From Melioribacter sp. (GTDB lineage: Bacteria; Bacteroidota; Ignavibacteria; Ignavibacteriales; Melioribacteraceae): a stretch of DNA of 64,000 nucleotides. Positions 17,056 to 25,892 of the stretch are shown in pieces (positions within the stretch are counted from its first letter, which is position 1; the number at the start of each line of letters is the position of its first letter). The translations under genes were made by a program, and so were the position numbers. The DNA lies in NCBI GenBank assembly GCA_026417975.1, contig JAOACD010000007.1, positions 68,994 to 132,993 of the forward strand, in the 5' to 3' direction. A model generated the notes under the pieces. The model was not told where the DNA came from. It saw only the letters and a program-made list of their open reading frames with translations, and made no database searches.

Positions 17056-17757
17056 ATGACTTCATCAAATCTTAACAAAAGCGCTGAAATCTTTGTTATT
17101 GCTACTCCTATAGGTAATCTTTCTGATATTACCTTAAGAGCATTAGAAATATTAAAACAAGTAGATTTCGTTGTATGTGAAGATACAAGAGTAACAAAAA
17201 TTTTATTTGACCATTACAATATTAAAAAACGTTTTGTAGTAGTTAATGCAAAAAACGAAGCCCGGCAAGTAAATGAAATTATTAAAGAAATAAAAAAAGG
17301 GAATTCTTGTGCATTAGTGTCTGATGCTGGGACCCCATTAATTTCAGATCCAGGTTCTAAATTAATTAATGAAGCAATAAAAAATGAAATTAAAATTATT
17401 CCTGTACCAGGGCCAAGTGCAATCACTGCTGCTTTAAGTGTAAGTGGTTTACCTTCAAGTTCGTTTGTATTTGAAGGTTTTCTTCCTCAAAAAAAAGGAA
17501 GACAAAAAAAATTATCTGAACTAAGTAATGAAAAAAGAACTATTGTGTTATTTGAGTCCCCTTATAGAATTCAAAATTTATTAGAAGAGTTAAATAAATA
17601 CATGCCAGAAAGACAAGTAATTGTTTGTAGAGAATTAACAAAAAAATTTGAAGAAATATGGCGAGGAACTCCAAATAAACTTTTATCTGAAATTAAAGAT
17701 AAAACTATTAAAGGAGAATTTGTAGTCATTATTTCTCCAAATGATTGGGTTCAATAA
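17056..17757 (+). CDS. rsmI: 16S rRNA (cytidine(1402)-2'-O)-methyltransferase
   Basis: RsmI methylates the ribose of C1402 in the decoding centre of 16S rRNA using SAM. The ATG at 17056 is chosen over one at 16993 because the intervening residues are tyrosine-rich and unlike the family, while MTSSNLNKSAEIFVIATPIGN fits. Motifs present: IVATPIGN-type start, SDITLRALEIL, CEDTRVT, SDAGTPLISDPG near residue 86, and PGPSAITAALSVSGLP. At 233 residues it is shorter than the E. coli protein (286) but has the whole tetrapyrrole-methylase fold and lacks only the C-terminal extension seen in some homologues. It is convergent with apt, with one base between stops. Confidence 0.92.
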   Translation: MTSSNLNKSAEIFVIATPIGNLSDITLRALEILKQVDFVVCEDTRVTKILFDHYNIKKRFVVVNAKNEARQVNEIIKEIKKGNSCALVSDAGTPLISDPGSKLINEAIKNEIKIIPVPGPSAITAALSVSGLPSSSFVFEGFLPQKKGRQKKLSELSNEKRTIVLFESPYRIQNLLEELNKYMPERQVIVCRELTKKFEEIWRGTPNKLLSEIKDKTIKGEFVVIISPNDWVQ

Positions 17758-17758
17758 A

Positions 17759-18280
17759 CTATTCAAAATCATATTTTATAAGTGAGACCACTTCATAATT
17801 TTTTAACTTTTCTCTTCCATTAAGAAAAGAAAGTTCAATTAAAAAGGAAATCTGAGCAACCTTTGCCCCAAGCTTTTCAACTAACTTACATGCTGCTTCC
17901 ATAGTACCACCTGTAGCAAGTAAATCATCATGCAATAAAACAATATCATTTTCAGTTAAGGCATCCTTATGCATTTCAATCGAGTCTATCCCATACTCTA
18001 AGATATATGTTTCAGTTAATTTTTCTGCTGGAAGTTTTCCCGGTTTTCTAATTGGAACAAAACCAGCCCCTAATCTTGCTGCCAATACTGAACCTAAAAT
18101 AAATCCCCTCGACTCAATACCAGCTACTTTAGTGATATTCTTATCTTTAGAAAGTTTATACAGTTCATCTACTGCATATCTAAATGCTTCTTTATTCTTT
18201 AGCAATGTAGTAATATCTTTGAACATTATTCCTTTTTTAGGAAAATCTGGAATAGTCCTAATGTAATCTTTTAACTCCAT
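17759..18280 (-). CDS. apt: adenine phosphoribosyltransferase
   Basis: Salvages adenine with PRPP to AMP in the cytoplasm. The 173-residue length is standard. MELKDYIRTIPDFPKKGIMFKDIT is the family start, GIESRGFILGSVLA and PIRKPGKLPAEKL are the conserved loops that close over the active site, and VLLHDDLLATGGTMEAA is the PRPP-binding motif. A GGAGC Shine-Dalgarno precedes the ATG. It lies 16 bases downstream of dusB on the same strand and is likely co-transcribed with dusB and the MFS gene. Confidence 0.96.
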   Translation of the reverse strand: MELKDYIRTIPDFPKKGIMFKDITTLLKNKEAFRYAVDELYKLSKDKNITKVAGIESRGFILGSVLAARLGAGFVPIRKPGKLPAEKLTETYILEYGIDSIEMHKDALTENDIVLLHDDLLATGGTMEAACKLVEKLGAKVAQISFLIELSFLNGREKLKNYEVVSLIKYDFE

Positions 18281-18296
18281 ATTAAGCTCCGAAGTA

Positions 18297-19289
18297 TTAT
18301 ACTAAGTTAATTTCACTTTCTTTCCTTAATTCTTCGAGATATTTCATTAATAAATCTTCAATAGGAGCATATTCGGTTAATTTCATTAGTTCTTGTTTTA
18401 CTTTTGAAGAATTTCTTAAACCTTTTAGATAGCCTGACCAAAATTTTCTAAAAGTAATAATAGCTGCTTTAGTCTCCTTAATCTTCAGTTCATATTTTAA
18501 GTGTTTGAGTGCAACATTAAATCTAAATTCTGGAGTGTCAATTAAGCTAATCGTGCCTTTTTCTAATAATTCTTTTGCTTCCATAAAAATCCAAGGCCTT
18601 TCTATAGCACCTCTTGCTATCATAATACCATCAGCATTAGTTTCTTCAAATGCCTTTTTTACGTCATAAGCAGTATAAACACCTCCATTTAATATAACAG
18701 GAATTTTAACAACTTCCTTCACTTTTGGAATCCATGACCAATCTGGTTCTCCACTATGCCCTTGACATCTAGTTCTACAATGAATTGTAATTGCAGATGC
18801 TCCAGCATCTTCAATTCTTTTTGCAATTTCTATAATATTTATAGAATCTTTATCCCATCCTATTCTTGTTTTAACTGTGACTGGTAAATTGACTGACTTT
18901 ACTATTAACTCTACCATTCTTTGCATATAATCAGGATTTCTTAATAGTCCCGCCCCAGCTCCTCTATTTGCAATTTTTTTAACCCAACATCCCGCATTAA
19001 TGTCTATAATTTCGGGATTTTTCCTTTCAGCTATTTTAGCTGCTTCAACCATAGGCTCAAGGTTGCCACCATAAATTTGTATACCTACAGGTCTTTCGTC
19101 ATCCGAAATTTCAAGTTTCTTATAAGTTTTTTTATTGTCACGAATCAATCCATCGGAATTAACAAATTCTGTATAAACAATATCTGCCCCAAACTCTTTG
19201 CAAAGTTTTCGAAATGCCAAATTAGTTACATCTTCCATTGGGGCAAGTAATAATGGATTCTTTATTTGAATGTTACCGATTTTAAGCAT
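18297..19289 (-). CDS. dusB: tRNA-dihydrouridine synthase
   Basis: FMN enzyme that reduces uridines in the tRNA D-loop with NADPH. The 330-residue chain begins LLLAPMEDVTNLAFRKLCKE (FMN-binding start of the TIM barrel), has the catalytic cysteine Cys101 in DINAGCWVKKI, followed by GAGAGLL, then the FMN-phosphate region VTVKTRIGWD, ITIHCRTRCQGHSG and ILNGGVYTAYD, and a C-terminal helical recognition domain ending EYAPIEDLLMKYLEEL. Most DusB proteins have GCP after the active-site Cys; here it is GCW, which I believe to be a lineage variant. The subtype is inferred. It overlaps nothing but is two bases from the upstream MFS gene. Confidence 0.92.
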   Translation of the reverse strand: MLKIGNIQIKNPLLLAPMEDVTNLAFRKLCKEFGADIVYTEFVNSDGLIRDNKKTYKKLEISDDERPVGIQIYGGNLEPMVEAAKIAERKNPEIIDINAGCWVKKIANRGAGAGLLRNPDYMQRMVELIVKSVNLPVTVKTRIGWDKDSINIIEIAKRIEDAGASAITIHCRTRCQGHSGEPDWSWIPKVKEVVKIPVILNGGVYTAYDVKKAFEETNADGIMIARGAIERPWIFMEAKELLEKGTISLIDTPEFRFNVALKHLKYELKIKETKAAIITFRKFWSGYLKGLRNSSKVKQELMKLTEYAPIEDLLMKYLEELRKESEINLV

Positions 19290-19291
19290 AT

Positions 19292-20467
19292 TTAATTAAC
19301 TGTAAACTTTGGGTTAAATAATACTATAACAAAAATAATAAAAGTAAAAATAGCACCTGTAAGAAATGGGGCTTTATAACCTAAATATTCGTAAGAAAAA
19401 CCACCCCATAATGGTCCCAATACTCTTGCAAGTGCAGAAAAAGATTGATTCACTCCTAAAATAGAACCTTGTAAAGAGGGATCAGAATACTTCGAAATCA
19501 TACTGAGTACTAAAGGCTGTAAAATCCCAGTTCCTATTGACAAAACTGATATGACAATAATAACACCTAAAAAATTATGCCCATAAGGTATAAGTCCTAA
19601 ACCAATAAACATAAAAAACAAACCTATTAATAACATAGTTTTTTCAGTAAGTTTATTTTCTACAATATTAACAAGAATACCTTGTACTAAAACACCTACA
19701 ATTCCCATAATAACAAACAAAATTCCATTTTGCTGATCTGAAAAATGATAAAATTTATATCCAAGTAATGCAAATGTTCCATATAAATTTGCTATTGAAA
19801 AAATAATAATAAAAAAAATAAAAATTAAAAATCCAACAAAAGGGATTTTAAAAACATTTTTTATGAAAAACATATCAAACAATTTTACTTTCAAATTAAT
19901 TCTTTCTTTTTTAACATCTTTAGATTCAGGCAATATAACCAAAGCAAATAGAAAGGCTACAAAAGAAAAGCAGGCACTACATAAACCTGTAAACGAGTAA
20001 CCAAGTTTTGAAACAAAAGCTCCAATTAAAGGACCAAATACAAACCCCAATCCAAATGCAACTCCAATAAGTCCCATACCTTTAATTCTTTCTTCTGGTG
20101 GAGTAATATCTGCAATATAAGCTTGAGCTACTCCAATATTACTTCCACCAATGCCAGCTAAAACTCTTGAAAGTAACAACAGAAAAAAGGAATGCGCAAA
20201 ACTAAAAACTACATATGAAAATGAAGTTAATAATAATGTTGCTGCAATTAGTGGTTTTCTCCCAATATTATCAGACAACTTTCCCAAAATTGGATTAAAT
20301 AAAAATTGCATAAAAGAAAAGGAGGCTACGATTATACCTATACCAAAATCAGATATTCCCAATTCTTTGCTTGCAAAAGATGGAAGAATTGGGATCAATA
20401 TTCCAAATCCCATTAAATCTATAAATATTGTAAGAAAAATTACTGTAAGAGATGCTTTATTTCTCAT
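19292..20467 (-). CDS. MFS transporter, TetA/DHA1-like
   Basis: A 391-residue inner-membrane transporter with twelve predicted helices. The N-terminal half shows FIDLMGFGILIPILPSF and the motif-A loop GKLSDNIGRKPL, and the motif-C-like region GVAFGLGFVFGPLIGAF at the fifth helix points to drug:proton antiport of the DHA1/TetA type. A central cytoplasmic loop (PESKDVKKERIN) separates the halves, and SALARVLGPLWGGF mirrors motif C in the second half. The gene starts two bases before the end of dusB and probably belongs to the MFS-dusB-apt unit. Substrate unknown; tetracycline-like drugs or metabolites are both possible. Confidence 0.88.
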   Translation of the reverse strand: MRNKASLTVIFLTIFIDLMGFGILIPILPSFASKELGISDFGIGIIVASFSFMQFLFNPILGKLSDNIGRKPLIAATLLLTSFSYVVFSFAHSFFLLLLSRVLAGIGGSNIGVAQAYIADITPPEERIKGMGLIGVAFGLGFVFGPLIGAFVSKLGYSFTGLCSACFSFVAFLFALVILPESKDVKKERINLKVKLFDMFFIKNVFKIPFVGFLIFIFFIIIFSIANLYGTFALLGYKFYHFSDQQNGILFVIMGIVGVLVQGILVNIVENKLTEKTMLLIGLFFMFIGLGLIPYGHNFLGVIIVISVLSIGTGILQPLVLSMISKYSDPSLQGSILGVNQSFSALARVLGPLWGGFSYEYLGYKAPFLTGAIFTFIIFVIVLFNPKFTVN

Positions 20468-20515
20468 TTTATTACTTTCTATTTTAGATAGATAAACAAA
20501 TATAAATAAAAAAGA

Positions 20516-21655
20516 TTACTTTACGTTTAATGAAATAATTCCCATTATATCTTCATAACTTCTCTTTATAATTTCTTTGTCATTATTACTAAGAAAATTA
20601 TACCTAACTAATTTACTTGTATCACTAGGCAAAATTAGAAATTTATTTTTATTACATTCTTTTCCTTTATAAACCCAAATTGGAATAACAAAAATACTAT
20701 CTAAACTAATCTCATTTTTATAAATATCCTTTGAAATAATAATAGACAAAATTACTCCCGAATCTGAATATCTCCATCTTTGATTAGAGAGAAAATTACC
20801 CAGTGAATAAGCAACAAATTTTTTCCTATGATTTTTATTCACAAACATCATTCTTTGAACTACATGAGGATGACTAGCCACAATTACATCTGCCCCATAA
20901 TTTAATGTCTTATCTACAATTTCTTCTTGATAAGTCGAAGGCTTTCTTTGATATTCATTTCCAAAGTGGAAATAAACTAAAATCAAATCAGTTTTTTTCT
21001 GTTTTAATTTTTCGATTTCTTTTTTTATTAAAATTGAATCAATAATTTTTACAACAAAGTTGTAGGTTTTACCTGGATTTATATTCAATCCATATGTATA
21101 TGCTAGTAAACCAATTTTGATATTATTTAGAGAAATTATTTTTAGAGAATCATAATCTTTTTTTGAATAATAAGTACCTATAGAAATCATTCCTTGTTTC
21201 TTTATAGCATCAATTGTATTAATTAATCCTCCAAAACCTTGGTCAAAAGAATGATTGTTCGAAGTAAATAAAACATCAAATCCTGCATACTTAAGTGCTT
21301 CTAACAACTCTGGGGGCGAATTAAAGTAAGGATAGCCTTTGTATTCATCCTTAGTTTTACCAATAACAGTTTCAAGATTGCCAAAAGTTAAATCTGCGTT
21401 TTCAAGATATTCTTTAATGTACTTGAAAGTTGGTTTAAAATCATAATTCAAAGAATTAATTTTAGCATACTCAATTTGTGGGAGATGACACATTATATCT
21501 CCCACAAAATTTAATTTAATTCTAATAGATTGTTTTTGGATGGAGTAGTTTGATAAATTTCCATTATATAAAAACAAATAAGAATAAATTATAACAAAAG
21601 AAATAATTACAATAACTTTTACAAAATTATTTTTCAAATAATTGGGGCTGCCCAT
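20516..21655 (-). CDS. CapA family protein (metallophosphatase-like)
   Basis: CapA/PgsA homologues belong to the calcineurin-like phosphatase superfamily and are involved in capsule or poly-glutamate biosynthesis in Gram-positives; their role in this phylum is unclear. The start is uncertain: the ATG at 21655 (MGSPNYL) has GAGAG in front but close, while a TTG lies three codons upstream. One N-terminal transmembrane helix (KVIVIISFVIIYSYLFLYNG) anchors it outside the cytoplasm. Domain features: LNFVGDIMCHLPQ (metal ligands), LTFGNLETVIGK, VLFTSNNHSFDQG (N-H-x-D) and DVIVASHPHVVQRMMF, ending with a YSLGNFLSN segment as in the family. About 380 residues, a normal length. Confidence 0.85.
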   Translation of the reverse strand: MGSPNYLKNNFVKVIVIISFVIIYSYLFLYNGNLSNYSIQKQSIRIKLNFVGDIMCHLPQIEYAKINSLNYDFKPTFKYIKEYLENADLTFGNLETVIGKTKDEYKGYPYFNSPPELLEALKYAGFDVLFTSNNHSFDQGFGGLINTIDAIKKQGMISIGTYYSKKDYDSLKIISLNNIKIGLLAYTYGLNINPGKTYNFVVKIIDSILIKKEIEKLKQKKTDLILVYFHFGNEYQRKPSTYQEEIVDKTLNYGADVIVASHPHVVQRMMFVNKNHRKKFVAYSLGNFLSNQRWRYSDSGVILSIIISKDIYKNEISLDSIFVIPIWVYKGKECNKNKFLILPSDTSKLVRYNFLSNNDKEIIKRSYEDIMGIISLNVK

Positions 21656-21693
21656 ATCTCTCAATAAAATTATTAGACAACCCCAATATATTT

Positions 21694-21888
21694 TTAACCT
21701 TCTTTAGGTGCTTTGCGTTGTGCTTTAATTTCTTGAACTTCATTTCTAATTTCTTGAGCCATTTTTTTAAGTTCGCTTAATCCTTTTCTTAGTCTTGTTC
21801 CAGCTGCTGCTTGACCTTTTTCATAAAATTTAATTACATCTGCTTCCAAACTCTTAACAAATTCTACCAAGTTTTGATACTTTTGCAT
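21694..21888 (-). CDS. small histone H1-like protein (Bacteroidota type)
   Basis: A 64-residue, lysine-rich helical protein. Its pattern (SLEADVIKFYEKGQAAAGTR followed by LRKGLSELKKMAQEIRNEVQE) matches the short histone H1/Hc1-like proteins of Bacteroidota, which have the same KGxxAAGTRxRK core and are thought to bind DNA non-specifically and shape the nucleoid. The ATG at 21888 is preferred because CCTCC on the plus strand at 21894-21898 gives a GGAGG Shine-Dalgarno with a five-base gap; an ATG four codons upstream lies inside that site. It directly follows the iron-sulfur oxidoreductase gene. DNA binding is inferred from the family. Confidence 0.8.
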   Translation of the reverse strand: MQKYQNLVEFVKSLEADVIKFYEKGQAAAGTRLRKGLSELKKMAQEIRNEVQEIKAQRKAPKEG

Positions 21889-21900
21889 GTATACCTCCAT

Positions 21901-23898
21901 TTAATTAGTTAATAAATTTTCGGCAATTATTTCTGCTATATCTTTTACCTGCACTCCTTCCGATTTATTTAAAGATTTCAATCCATCAGAGATCATTATC
22001 ATACAAAATGGGCATGCAGAAGCTATTATATTTGCTCCTGTATCTAATGCCTCTTTCGTTCTATCTTCGTTAATTCTTTTCCCTTCGGTTTCTTCTAAAA
22101 ACATACGACCCCCCCCTGCACCACAGCAAAAACCTCTATCTTTATTTCTTTTCATTTCTATCATCTCAAGATTTTCAATCATAGCTAAGGATTCTCTTGG
22201 GGCATTGTATATTTTGTTATATCTTCCAAGATAACATGAATCATGATAAGTAACTTTCATAAATTCACTTGCATTATTCAATTTTAGTTTATTTTCTTTC
22301 AATAGACTTATAATTAATTCAGTATGATGAATAACTTCGTATACTCCACCAAACATTGGATATTCATTTTTTAATGTATTATAACAATGAGGACACCCTG
22401 TAACTATTTTCTTAACATTATATTTATTCAAAGTTTCTATATTCTCTTGAATTAGCATTTGAGCAAGATATTCATTCCCCAATCGACGAGCAGTATCTCC
22501 AGTACATTTTTCTTCTGTTCCTAAAATTCTAAATTCAATATTTGCATTTTGCATTAATTTTGCAATTGCTTTTGTCACTTTCTGATAACGTGCATCAAAA
22601 GAGCCTGCACAACCTACCCAAAATAAAATCTCACAATTTGGATCTTCAGCCATTGTTTTAATATTCATTCCCTCTGCCCAATTAGCCCTATCCTGACTAT
22701 TGAAAGACCAGGGAGTAAAGTTAGTTTCAATATTTTTAAAAACAATATTTAATTCTGAAGGGAAATTTGATTCCATTAAAACTAAATTTCTTCTTAAATC
22801 CACAATTGTATCTACATGTTCTATCATTACAGGACATTCAATAACACAAGCTCCACATGTGGTACAAGCCCATACTTCTTCATCTGAAATATAATCATGT
22901 ATCAAAAATTTTCCATTACTTTCTTGAGAACCATTAATTATAAATGGAGCTTTCGTTTCTGTTCGTTTACGAATATTTTTAATAATTTCTCTTGGAGATA
23001 ATTTTTTCCCTGTATTAGAAGCAGGACATGCATCGGTACATCTTCCGCATTCTGTACATGCGTAACCATCAAGTATCTGCTTCCATGTTAAATGTTCAAA
23101 GTCTGCAACTCCATATTGATTTATATTTTCGTCTTCTAAGTTAATTTTCTTAAGTGTAAACTTTTCCTCATCAAACTTTGAAAAATATACGTTAGGTATA
23201 GATGATATAACATGAAAATGCTTAGAGTATGGTAAAAAATTAAGAAAGCTAAAAATTAGTATGATGTGAATCCACCAAAACACTTCATAACTAATTTGGG
23301 CAATAGAAATTCCTTTTATAAAAATAATTTTGCTTAAGAAATAAGAAATTGGTCTAAATTCATTTTTAAGATATGAAAAATTATTTTGAGCAATTTGAGA
23401 AGAATACTGTCCATACATCGATATAACAACGCCTAAAATCAAAAGTAAAATTATTGCTGCATCTAAGCTACCTTCTTTATCTACAACTAATCTTGGTACT
23501 CTTTGAATAAATCTTCTATATAATGCAAATAAAACTGAAATTATAACTAAAAGACCAAAAACATCTTGAATAAAGGATATAAATTCATAAAATTTCCCCC
23601 AACTAGCAAAACTAAACTTAGAATAAAATCCTTGAATTATTGATTCTAAGACTGCTAAAAGAAAAACTATAAATCCCCAGAAAATTAGAAAATGTATAAT
23701 ACCTGCAATTGGCTCCCGTAATAACTTTGTTTGCCCAAAAGCAATTTTTAAGACATTATAAATTCTTCTAAAAGGATAATTAAATCTATCTTCTTTTTGT
23801 CCAAGAAGAATATATTTAATAATTCTTCTTAAGTTATAAAGAAAAAGAAAGAATGCAATAATAAATACAATTACAAAGACAAAGTTTTTTAAGGTCAT
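21901..23898 (-). CDS. membrane-bound CCG-domain iron-sulfur oxidoreductase, candidate ETF:menaquinone oxidoreductase
   Basis: A 665-residue fusion: five N-terminal transmembrane helices (residues 1-230) like the NarI cytochrome b subunit, with candidate haem ligands His68 and His211 and others at 227/229; two 4Fe-4S ferredoxin motifs, CTECGRCTDACP (from about 281) and CTTCGACVIECP (from about 345); and two CCG domains (GCAGSFDARYQK, YHDSCYLGRYN, CCGAGGGRMF) that bind a non-cubane or [4Fe-4S] cluster as in HdrB. This is the heterodisulfide-reductase-like (DUF224) type, for which ETF:methylmenaquinone oxidoreductase (EMO) activity was shown in fatty-acid oxidisers. An acyl-CoA dehydrogenase lies 2 kb away, which suits a role in reoxidising ETF. 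Substrate is inferred. Confidence 0.82.
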   Translation of the reverse strand: MTLKNFVFVIVFIIAFFLFLYNLRRIIKYILLGQKEDRFNYPFRRIYNVLKIAFGQTKLLREPIAGIIHFLIFWGFIVFLLAVLESIIQGFYSKFSFASWGKFYEFISFIQDVFGLLVIISVLFALYRRFIQRVPRLVVDKEGSLDAAIILLLILGVVISMYGQYSSQIAQNNFSYLKNEFRPISYFLSKIIFIKGISIAQISYEVFWWIHIILIFSFLNFLPYSKHFHVISSIPNVYFSKFDEEKFTLKKINLEDENINQYGVADFEHLTWKQILDGYACTECGRCTDACPASNTGKKLSPREIIKNIRKRTETKAPFIINGSQESNGKFLIHDYISDEEVWACTTCGACVIECPVMIEHVDTIVDLRRNLVLMESNFPSELNIVFKNIETNFTPWSFNSQDRANWAEGMNIKTMAEDPNCEILFWVGCAGSFDARYQKVTKAIAKLMQNANIEFRILGTEEKCTGDTARRLGNEYLAQMLIQENIETLNKYNVKKIVTGCPHCYNTLKNEYPMFGGVYEVIHHTELIISLLKENKLKLNNASEFMKVTYHDSCYLGRYNKIYNAPRESLAMIENLEMIEMKRNKDRGFCCGAGGGRMFLEETEGKRINEDRTKEALDTGANIIASACPFCMIMISDGLKSLNKSEGVQVKDIAEIIAENLLTN

Positions 23899-23917
23899 TA
23901 TTAATTAAGATTTATTC

Positions 23918-24508
23918 CTAAAATTGTTTAGAGTAGGTCTTATTAAAAAATCTAATTCGAAATGATTTATAAATTATAAAAGCAAGGGCAATTTTTATTA
24001 AGTCCCATAAAGAAAAAATCAAAGCACCACTAAATAATGCTGACTTAAAATTTCCATTTAAGAATATTGCAAGGTACGAAGCTCCTCCAAATAGAATCAA
24101 AAGCTCTCCTATAACAAATGAAAGTAATACGTATCCTACAGAATTCTTTCGTTCAATTATTAAACCCACAACAAATGCAGCAAATGGAAAAGACAATAAA
24201 TAGCCGCCTGTTGGTCCAAAGAGTTTTATTAGACCAAAACTAAAACCCGCAAAAACAGGTAATCCCAAGGCCCCAAGTAAAACATAAAGAAATTGACTTA
24301 AAAAACCATATCTCGAACCAAGAAATGCTCCTGATAAAAGAACAATCATTGTTTGAAGAGTAAATGGAACAGGTTGAACAGGAATAGAAATTTGAGCTCC
24401 AACAAAAGTAAAAAATGCAAAAAGAAAAACAAGTATTAACGGATAAGAATTAATTTTATCAATAAAAATAATTAAGTTATTTCGTTTAAGAGATTCTTTA
24501 GTTACCAT
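23918..24508 (-). CDS. bioY: biotin transporter S component BioY
   Basis: BioY is the membrane-embedded biotin-binding S component of ECF transporters and can also act alone. The 196-residue chain has six helices; the conserved parts are FVGAQISIPVQPVPFTLQTM (helix 1 loop), LLSGAFLGSRYGFLSQFLYV, LLGALGLPVFAG, and FGPTGGYLLSFPFAAFVVG, which together form the biotin site. AGGTGA precedes the ATG. No EcfA/EcfT genes are adjacent, so the energising module is either elsewhere or absent. Gaps of about 14-20 bases to both flanking genes suggest it is in one unit with the hydrolase and the iron-sulfur protein. Confidence 0.94.
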   Translation of the reverse strand: MVTKESLKRNNLIIFIDKINSYPLILVFLFAFFTFVGAQISIPVQPVPFTLQTMIVLLSGAFLGSRYGFLSQFLYVLLGALGLPVFAGFSFGLIKLFGPTGGYLLSFPFAAFVVGLIIERKNSVGYVLLSFVIGELLILFGGASYLAIFLNGNFKSALFSGALIFSLWDLIKIALAFIIYKSFRIRFFNKTYSKQF

Positions 24509-24521
24509 AGCTTCACCTAAT

Positions 24522-25355
24522 TTATTTAAGATTTTTTAGAAAAAAATTATTTGTAGTACTTAATACTTTTTCAAACTTTTCATTTGTACCATTAAATGGA
24601 TGAACAATATCGAAAGTATGACCTGTGCCATAAATTTTTACGAATTCAGTTTTAGAACTGTCTGCCCATTTATATAAATCCTCAGCTTCTTTAATTGAAA
24701 CAACCATATCCAAATTACCATGAACAATTAATAAAGGTCTTTTAAAATTTTCTATTGCTTTTTTAATATTTAACTTGTCATTAGAATTTTTTTCCAAGTC
24801 TTCAAGTAGAGAAATGCCAAGTTTCATCAATTGTCCTGTTCTTGTATTTACAACCTCAAGAAACCCTTTCTTACGCCCTTGTTCCTTTTGACGTTTTGTA
24901 TATCTATCAAGTGTAGAGACAGATGCCCAAAGTGCTACACACTTAATATCATTTCTACTACTTGCTGTCAAAATTGATATAGCACCACCACGACTATGAC
25001 CTAAATAAGCAATATTCCCATTAAAATTAATATTCAAAAAGTCATTCTTAAGAGCATCTGTAATTTCATTTAATTCTCTAATTTCACGAGAAAAAGTATT
25101 TTTTGAAAATTTTTCTAATTCTGTAAATTCCGTTAAATTTTGTCCTATTCCATTATGCGAAAAATTAAATGTAATAGTAAGAAATCCTTGGTCTGCAAAA
25201 TAATTACCTAAATAAGGAACAAAACCCCAATCTTTAAATCCTTTAAAGCCATGAACAAAAATTATAGCATTACCATTAAATTTACTTTCATTTAAATATG
25301 CAGTTATAGCAATATCTTCATGATCAGAAGTAGTAAAAATAAAATTTTCAATCAT
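24522..25355 (-). CDS. alpha/beta hydrolase (esterase-like)
   Basis: A 277-residue serine hydrolase without a signal peptide, so cytoplasmic. IIFVHGFKGFKDWGF (residues 31-45) is the oxyanion-hole region, AYLGHSRGGAISIL holds the nucleophile Ser121 in GHSRGG, the acid is probably Asp217 in VHGNLDMVV, and the base His in the YGTGHTFD segment near residue 248. The insertion after strand 6 (TLDRYTKRQKEQGRKKGF) is a lid-like helix seen in the family often called 'dienelactone hydrolase/peptidase-like'. The substrate is unknown; being upstream of bioY on the same strand it may be linked to pimeloyl ester hydrolysis (BioH-like), but this is only a thought, as no other bio genes are present. Confidence 0.8.
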   Translation of the reverse strand: MIENFIFTTSDHEDIAITAYLNESKFNGNAIIFVHGFKGFKDWGFVPYLGNYFADQGFLTITFNFSHNGIGQNLTEFTELEKFSKNTFSREIRELNEITDALKNDFLNINFNGNIAYLGHSRGGAISILTASSRNDIKCVALWASVSTLDRYTKRQKEQGRKKGFLEVVNTRTGQLMKLGISLLEDLEKNSNDKLNIKKAIENFKRPLLIVHGNLDMVVSIKEAEDLYKWADSSKTEFVKIYGTGHTFDIVHPFNGTNEKFEKVLSTTNNFFLKNLK

Positions 25356-25504
25356 ATACTACAAAATATGATGATTAGAGCTTGGAAAGTCAAGAAATAT
25401 TAAGAATTTTAATGCATAATTTAGAATTAAATAATTTACAATCTGAACTAAAACTTTCCTTTTTTCTTTCGATTATTAATTAGAAAAATTAAAGTTAATA
25501 AACT

Positions 25505-25792
25505 ATGACAATAGAAGAAAAAGCAAAATGGTTTGATGTGGCAATGAGATTTGGATTAGAGGGCAAAATCCATCTTGTTATGAAATCTTACAAAAATGGT
25601 GTTGCTAAATGGGCAATTGTAAATACAGAAAATAATACAGTATTAAATTCAAATTTAGAATGGGAACCTGAACCCCCAGCAAAAAAAAGAGATGAAAGCT
25701 TCTTAATAAGAACTCGATTTAGCTTTGAGGATGCAGTAGCACTTTATAAACAATACAAAATGTTTGCCTTAGAAACCTCTAAAGCTGTCTAG
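25505..25792 (+). CDS. conserved-looking small protein of unknown function
   Basis: A 95-residue cytoplasmic protein with no recognised family. It starts MTIEEKAKWFDVAMRFGLEG and has a compact alpha/beta pattern: an N-terminal helix, two beta strands (GKIHLVMKSY, AKWAIVNTEN), a proline-rich turn (EWEPEPPAKKRDES), and a C-terminal helix containing FSFEDAVALYKQYKMFAL. Codon use is like that of its neighbours, and the translation looks like a real folded protein. It is upstream of the acyl-CoA dehydrogenase gene on the same strand, with a gap of about 100 bp. The Shine-Dalgarno is weak. Function unknown. Confidence 0.6.
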   Translation: MTIEEKAKWFDVAMRFGLEGKIHLVMKSYKNGVAKWAIVNTENNTVLNSNLEWEPEPPAKKRDESFLIRTRFSFEDAVALYKQYKMFALETSKAV

Positions 25793-25892
25793 TGAATTAA
25801 TACCTAATTTCTTATTGCAAGATTAATTTTATTTTAGAATTCATTTCTTTATTTTTCACATCAATAATTCCAATTAAATTTTTCTATTGCCT

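Noticed and set aside
21641-21687. Inverted repeat ATTGGGG/CCCCAAT between the H1-like and CapA genes as a terminator
   Set aside because: Only seven base pairs with a loop of more than 30 bases that includes the CapA start; too weak to call.
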